The notes beneath the pieces are model-generated. The model saw nothing but the letters and a program-made list of their open reading frames with translations. It had not been told where the DNA came from and did no database searches. The translations under genes were made by a program, and so were the position numbers. 64,000 nucleotides of DNA from Maricaulis sp048268525 (lineage in GTDB: Bacteria > Pseudomonadota > Alphaproteobacteria > Caulobacterales > Maricaulaceae), in the NCBI RefSeq assembly GCF_048268525.1, contig NZ_JBLWVH010000005.1, positions 62,001 to 126,000 on the forward strand. Direction: 5' to 3'. Shown in pieces: positions 63,061 through 64,000 of the stretch; within the stretch, counting starts at the first letter, position 1, and the number at the start of each line of letters is the position of its first letter.

Positions 63061-64000
63061 CTAGCTTGTGCCCTCTTCAGCGGCCATTTCCTCTGCAGCT
63101 GCCTCGGCAATCTCGGTCGGAAGACCCTCGGCCTCAACGGCGGCTTCGCGTTCGGCGAGCATGTCCGCATCCAGATCATCGGCGATCACCTGGTACTGGC
63201 GCATGATGGCGCCCGTGCCGGCGGGAATCAGTCGACCCACGATGACGTTTTCCTTCAGGCCCTCGAGCGTGTCTTCCTTGCCCTGAACTGCCGCCTCGGT
63301 GAGGACGCGGGTGGTCTCCTGGAAGGAGGCTGCCGAGATGAAGGAGCGCGTCTGCAGCGACGCCTTGGTGATGCCCAGCAGGACCGGGTCGCCGGTTGCC
63401 ATGCGCTTGCCTTCGGCCTCGAGCCGCTCATTGGTCTCGATGAACTCGATCTTGTCGACCTGTTCGGCGGCCAGATACGTGCTCTCGCCCGGATCCTTGA
63501 CCTCGATCTTCTGCAGCATCTGGCGAACGATCGTTTCGATGTGCTTGTCGTTGATCGGCACACCCTGCAGTCGATAGACCTCCTGGATCTCGTCGATCAG
63601 GTAGTTGGCCAGGGCCGGGACACCGAGGATCGCCAGGATGTCGTGCGGCGCCGGGTGACCGTCGAGCAGGTATTCGCCCTTCTGGATCACATCGCCTTCC
63701 TGACAGGTCAGGTGTTTGCCCTTTGGCACCAGGTATTCGACCTTCTCGGCCTCGTCACCTTCCGGAACAATCGCGATACGGCGCTTGTTCTTGTAGTCGC
63801 GACCGAACTCGACGCGACCGGTGATCTCGGCGATGACCGCGTGGTCCTTGGGACGGCGGGCTTCGAACAGCTCGGCAACACGCGGCAGACCACCGGTGAT
63901 GTCGCGCGTCTTGGCACCTTCGGTCGGGATACGGGCGACAATGTCACCCGGGCGGACCGTATCGCCATCAGCGACCGAGAGAATGGCGCCAACGGCCAGC
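63061..64000 (-). CDS. rpoC: RNA polymerase beta' subunit, C-terminal part (truncated by window)
   Basis: The last 312 or so residues of beta'. The frame is open to the window end, and its N-terminal part lies outside. Visible parts are DITGGLPRVAELFEARRPKDHAVIAEI, GDVIQKGEYLLDGHPAPHDIL, EVYRLQGVPINDKHIETIVRQML and GITKASLQTRSFISAASFQETTRVLTEAA (in parts), all from the jaw/clamp and C-terminal tail of RpoC. The tail is acidic (AEAAAEEMAAEEGTS). It lies upstream of the str operon, as in Caulobacter. Confidence 0.97.
   Translation of the reverse strand, partial: LAVGAILSVADGDTVRPGDIVARIPTEGAKTRDITGGLPRVAELFEARRPKDHAVIAEITGRVEFGRDYKNKRRIAIVPEGDEAEKVEYLVPKGKHLTCQEGDVIQKGEYLLDGHPAPHDILAILGVPALANYLIDEIQEVYRLQGVPINDKHIETIVRQMLQKIEVKDPGESTYLAAEQVDKIEFIETNERLEAEGKRMATGDPVLLGITKASLQTRSFISAASFQETTRVLTEAAVQGKEDTLEGLKENVIVGRLIPAGTGAIMRQYQVIADDLDADMLAEREAAVEAEGLPTEIAEAAAEEMAAEEGTS

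Overview
The window is about 64% GC and reads as the chromosome of a stalked, marine-type alphaproteobacterium of the Caulobacterales/Maricaulales group (Maricaulis-like; this is inference). The evidence is a homologue of the stalked-pole protein SpmX, the alphaproteobacterial order rpoC-rpsL-rpsG-fusA-tuf-S10/spc/alpha without rpsD, an ATP12-type F1 assembly factor, DUF1244 and DUF817 proteins, and leucine/propionate carboxylases. There is no rRNA, CRISPR array, prophage or insertion-sequence transposase. One tRNA (Leu, anticodon GAG) is present.

Region 1 (about 0-17 kb) is a dispersed leucine-degradation (liu) cluster on the minus strand: isovaleryl-CoA dehydrogenase, both subunits of methylcrotonyl-CoA carboxylase and methylglutaconyl-CoA hydratase. 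These convert isovaleryl-CoA to HMG-CoA; HMG-CoA lyase is not in the window. Other genes sit between them: a SOUL haem-binding protein, two flavodoxin-fold oxidoreductases, an Imm32-like protein, a cNMP-binding patatin, an LprI-like lipoprotein and small membrane proteins. A 60-bp relic of the liuB 3' end lies at 8232-8291.

Region 2 (17-29.6 kb) has spmX, a Kelch protein, mgtE, tRNA-Leu, a stand-alone FliN-like protein, lipB, pccA, a potassium-channel-like protein and a membrane desaturase.

Region 3 (29.6-31.3 kb) is an accessory patch between pccA and pccB. Two 264-bp composite palindromic repeats in direct orientation bracket a yefM-yoeB toxin-antitoxin module, followed by a low-GC membrane-anchored ORF. 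The 27-bp hairpin arms of the two copies differ at four positions, and every difference is compensated in the opposite arm. This is the strongest candidate for an undescribed element here.

Region 4 (31.3-44.5 kb) is ordinary housekeeping: pccB, a CelD-like acetyltransferase, a GrpB-family protein, a 2OG-Fe(II) oxygenase, atp12, a HAD phosphatase, rluC, crcB/fluC, rarA and a DegP-type protease. A possible 34-aa membrane peptide gene lies upstream of a strong terminator.

Region 5 (44.5-64 kb) is the complete str-S10-spc-alpha ribosomal superoperon on the minus strand, from the rpoC C-terminus (cut by the window end) to rplQ. A good sigma70-type promoter lies upstream of rpsL, and terminators follow rpoC, tuf and rplQ.
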